Source: Euzebyales bacterium
GTDB lineage: Bacteria; Actinomycetota; Nitriliruptoria; Euzebyales; JAHELV01
Assembly: GCA_036374135.1 (NCBI GenBank)
Contig: DASUUK010000074.1
Coordinates: 159,272-223,271 of the forward strand
DNA: 64,000 bases
Reading direction: 5' to 3'
This document shows positions 62,678 to 64,000 of this stretch, in pieces. The stretch's first letter is position 1. Every line of letters begins with the position of its first letter. The position numbers and the translations under genes were made by a program. The notes under the pieces are model-generated. The model was not told the origin of the DNA. It saw nothing but the letters and a program-made list of their open reading frames with translations, and did no database searches.

Positions 62678-63179
62678 GGCCGTTGGTCGCCGGGCACACG
62701 TGACCGTCGACGGGGTCGATCGGACGACCGCACAGGCGGCAGCGCTCACGCGCACCCGCCTCGACGGCGTAGGCCGCGTGCGCGGCCAGCGCGACCAGCT
62801 GGCGCTGGTCCATCCAGAACCGGGCGACCGCCGGTTCGGTGTCCGCCTCGTCGTCGACGAACTCCTGGACCTCCAGCACGAACTGCCCACCGCCGGTGTC
62901 CATCCCCAGGCTCATCGAACCGGCCCGCCAGATCGGCTCGACCGGCTGCCGCAGCGCCTGCCCGGCCGTGTCGAGGTCGTCAGGGGTGACGGTCACGTCG
63001 ACGCGGCCCAGCAGCTCCTGCGCGAGCTGCGCGAGCATGCGCACCTGCTCCTTCTCGACGACCAGCGACACCATGTCACCTGCGCGCCGTGCCTGGATGT
63101 AGAACGTGCGTTGTCCGGGCTCGCCGACGGCGCCCGCGGTCAGCCACTCGACGGGGCGGTATTCGAACGACGCCGTCAT
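62658..63179 (-). CDS. DUF3090 family protein
   Basis: This 173-residue protein follows the DUF3090 pattern: FEYRPVEWLTAGAVGEPGQR, TFYIQARRAGDMVSLVVEKEQV, then a C-terminal zinc-finger-like end with CRLCGRPIDPVDGHVCP. No catalytic motif is evident. ATG at 63179 begins the family similarity. It is translationally linked to the SCO1664-type gene. Confidence 0.88.
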   Translation of the reverse strand: MTASFEYRPVEWLTAGAVGEPGQRTFYIQARRAGDMVSLVVEKEQVRMLAQLAQELLGRVDVTVTPDDLDTAGQALRQPVEPIWRAGSMSLGMDTGGGQFVLEVQEFVDDEADTEPAVARFWMDQRQLVALAAHAAYAVEAGARERCRLCGRPIDPVDGHVCPATNGHGPLTV

Positions 63180-63270
63180 GGTCGTCGCCCGATCACGTCG
63201 CGGGCGGCGCGGTGCCCCACCCCCACCCCACATGCGGCGGGGGAGCACGACGCGTCGCGCCTGTCTGCGG

Positions 63271-63918
63271 TCATGACCTGCCCTTCGCCTTCTTCCTGCG
63301 TGGCGGTCGGAAGTCCTGCGCGCGCAGCGGCCCGTCGTCGTTGAAGCGCAGCAGCGTCGGGCGTCCGCCGGGTGACAGCGCCATGACGGTCACCGACGCC
63401 GGTGCGACGTGCAGCCGCTGGAAGGCGTCGAGCGGCAACGCCAGGTAGAACGCGACGAGTGCCTTGATGACGTCGGCGTGGCTGACCGCCACGATCACCC
63501 CGCGCTTGTGCCGGTCCACGAGCTGCTCGACCGCATCCGCGGCACGGACCTGCGCGTGCCGGATCGTCTCGCCCTCCGGGAATGCTGCCAGCGACGGGCG
63601 GGCCTGGATCACCGGCCACATCCTGGTCCGTGCGACCGCCTTCAGTGGACGGTCGGTCCAGCGGCCGTAGTCGACCTCGAGCAGACCGTCGCAGGCCACC
63701 GGCTCGCGCCCCACGGCCTCGGCGACCAGCTCCGCGGTCTGCCAGGTCCGTGCCAGCGGGCTGGCGTAGACGGCCCGTACGGGCAGTGCGGCGAGGCGCG
63801 CGGCCGCGGCGCGCGCCTGCTCGCGGCCGGCCTCGCTCAGCTCGGCCTGCGTGCGCCCACCGAGGCGGTGCCCCGTCGCGGCGGTCACCCCGTGGCGGAC
63901 GAGCAGCAGCGTCGTCAC
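63271..63918 (-). CDS. Histidine phosphatase / putative phosphomutase (MSMEG_4193 type)
   Basis: This 215-residue histidine phosphatase has the motif LLLVRHGVTAATGHRLGG, the Arg in YASPLARTWQTAEL, a Glu in LLEVDYGRWTD and the second His in VAVSHADVIKAL. The C-terminus is Arg/Lys-rich (PPRRKKAKGRS). It heads the conserved phosphomutase / DUF3090 / SCO1664 trio. The GTG start opens directly on MTTLLLVRHG. The substrate is unknown. Confidence 0.88.
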   Translation of the reverse strand: MTTLLLVRHGVTAATGHRLGGRTQAELSEAGREQARAAAARLAALPVRAVYASPLARTWQTAELVAEAVGREPVACDGLLEVDYGRWTDRPLKAVARTRMWPVIQARPSLAAFPEGETIRHAQVRAADAVEQLVDRHKRGVIVAVSHADVIKALVAFYLALPLDAFQRLHVAPASVTVMALSPGGRPTLLRFNDDGPLRAQDFRPPRRKKAKGRS

Positions 63919-63921
63919 GGA

Positions 63922-64000
63922 TCAGGCGTCGAAGCGACGCGCCACCGCAGCAGCGAGGTGCCGGAACGCCTCGCGGGTCGCCGGACGGAGATCGTCGAGA
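63922..64000 (-). CDS. C-terminal fragment of an unidentified gene (5' end beyond the window)
   Basis: A minus-strand frame is open from the right edge to a TGA at 63922-63924, three bases upstream of the phosphomutase start. The 25 visible residues (LDDLRPATREAFRHLAAAVA and RRFDA) look like a C-terminal helix. That is too little to name a family. Confidence 0.5.
   Translation of the reverse strand, partial: LDDLRPATREAFRHLAAAVARRFDA

Overview
The window is a very GC-rich, densely coding bacterial chromosome segment. GTG starts, strong GGAGG-type ribosome binding sites and many 1-8 base gene overlaps are frequent. Several gene families are typical of Actinomycetota: a DUF3090 / SCO1664-type / phosphomutase trio, a free-standing DUF6725-like domain, a 7Fe FdxA ferredoxin, a PIN-PhoH ATPase, a DUF4032 kinase-like protein and a PhoP/RegX3-type phosphate regulator. 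A deep-branching actinobacterium (for example a Nitriliruptoria-like lineage) would fit, but that is inference. I see no rRNA, tRNA, CRISPR, prophage or insertion sequence. Almost everything reads as core chromosome.

Layout. 1-9.2 kb holds a truncated membrane protein (VWA-like part, membrane helix, repeat-rich linker, Fic-like C-terminus without the catalytic motif), then RmuC, FdxA, a MarR regulator, a HisN-like phosphatase, an SDR pseudogene, a CoA-disulfide-reductase-type flavoprotein and pyruvate kinase. 9.2-18.5 kb is a plus-strand run: a BMP-family nucleoside ABC transporter (lipoprotein, double ATPase, two permeases joined by a repetitive 42-codon ORF), an acyl-CoA ligase, uracil phosphoribosyltransferase, an RNase D-like exonuclease and PCD/DCoH. 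18.6-24.4 kb has IspH, a potassium uptake operon (two TrkA-type subunits, a 51-residue membrane protein, TrkH), a membrane protein of unknown function and endonuclease III.

24.4-34.4 kb is the phosphate block: a PhoR-like kinase, a PhoP/RegX3-like regulator and pstSCAB on the minus strand, then GlpX and a DUF4032 protein, then phoU on the plus strand. Eleven-base direct repeats resembling PHO boxes lie before pstS and phoU. 34.6-39.2 kb is an NAD module: an NrtR-type regulator, two tandem 15-bp operator-like elements, and overlapping nadA-nadB-nadC. 39.3-48.1 kb is one nearly gapless nine-gene minus-strand operon that appears to encode a complete phosphotransferase system: mannitol-type IIC, IIB and IIA, a zinc-type dehydrogenase, FruK, fructose IIA and IIBC, HPr and EI. 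A DeoR-family regulator diverges from it.

48.1-64 kb is mainly housekeeping: PhoH, a SixA-like phosphatase, isoprenyl transferase, ExoIII, an Fpg/Nei glycosylase, GreA, arginine deiminase, a family A DNA polymerase without a 5' nuclease domain, a lipoprotein, a divergent TetR / alpha-beta hydrolase pair, threonine dehydratase, a two-component system whose kinase gene runs into the dehydratase gene, and the SCO1664 / DUF3090 / phosphomutase trio. The window ends inside another minus-strand gene.
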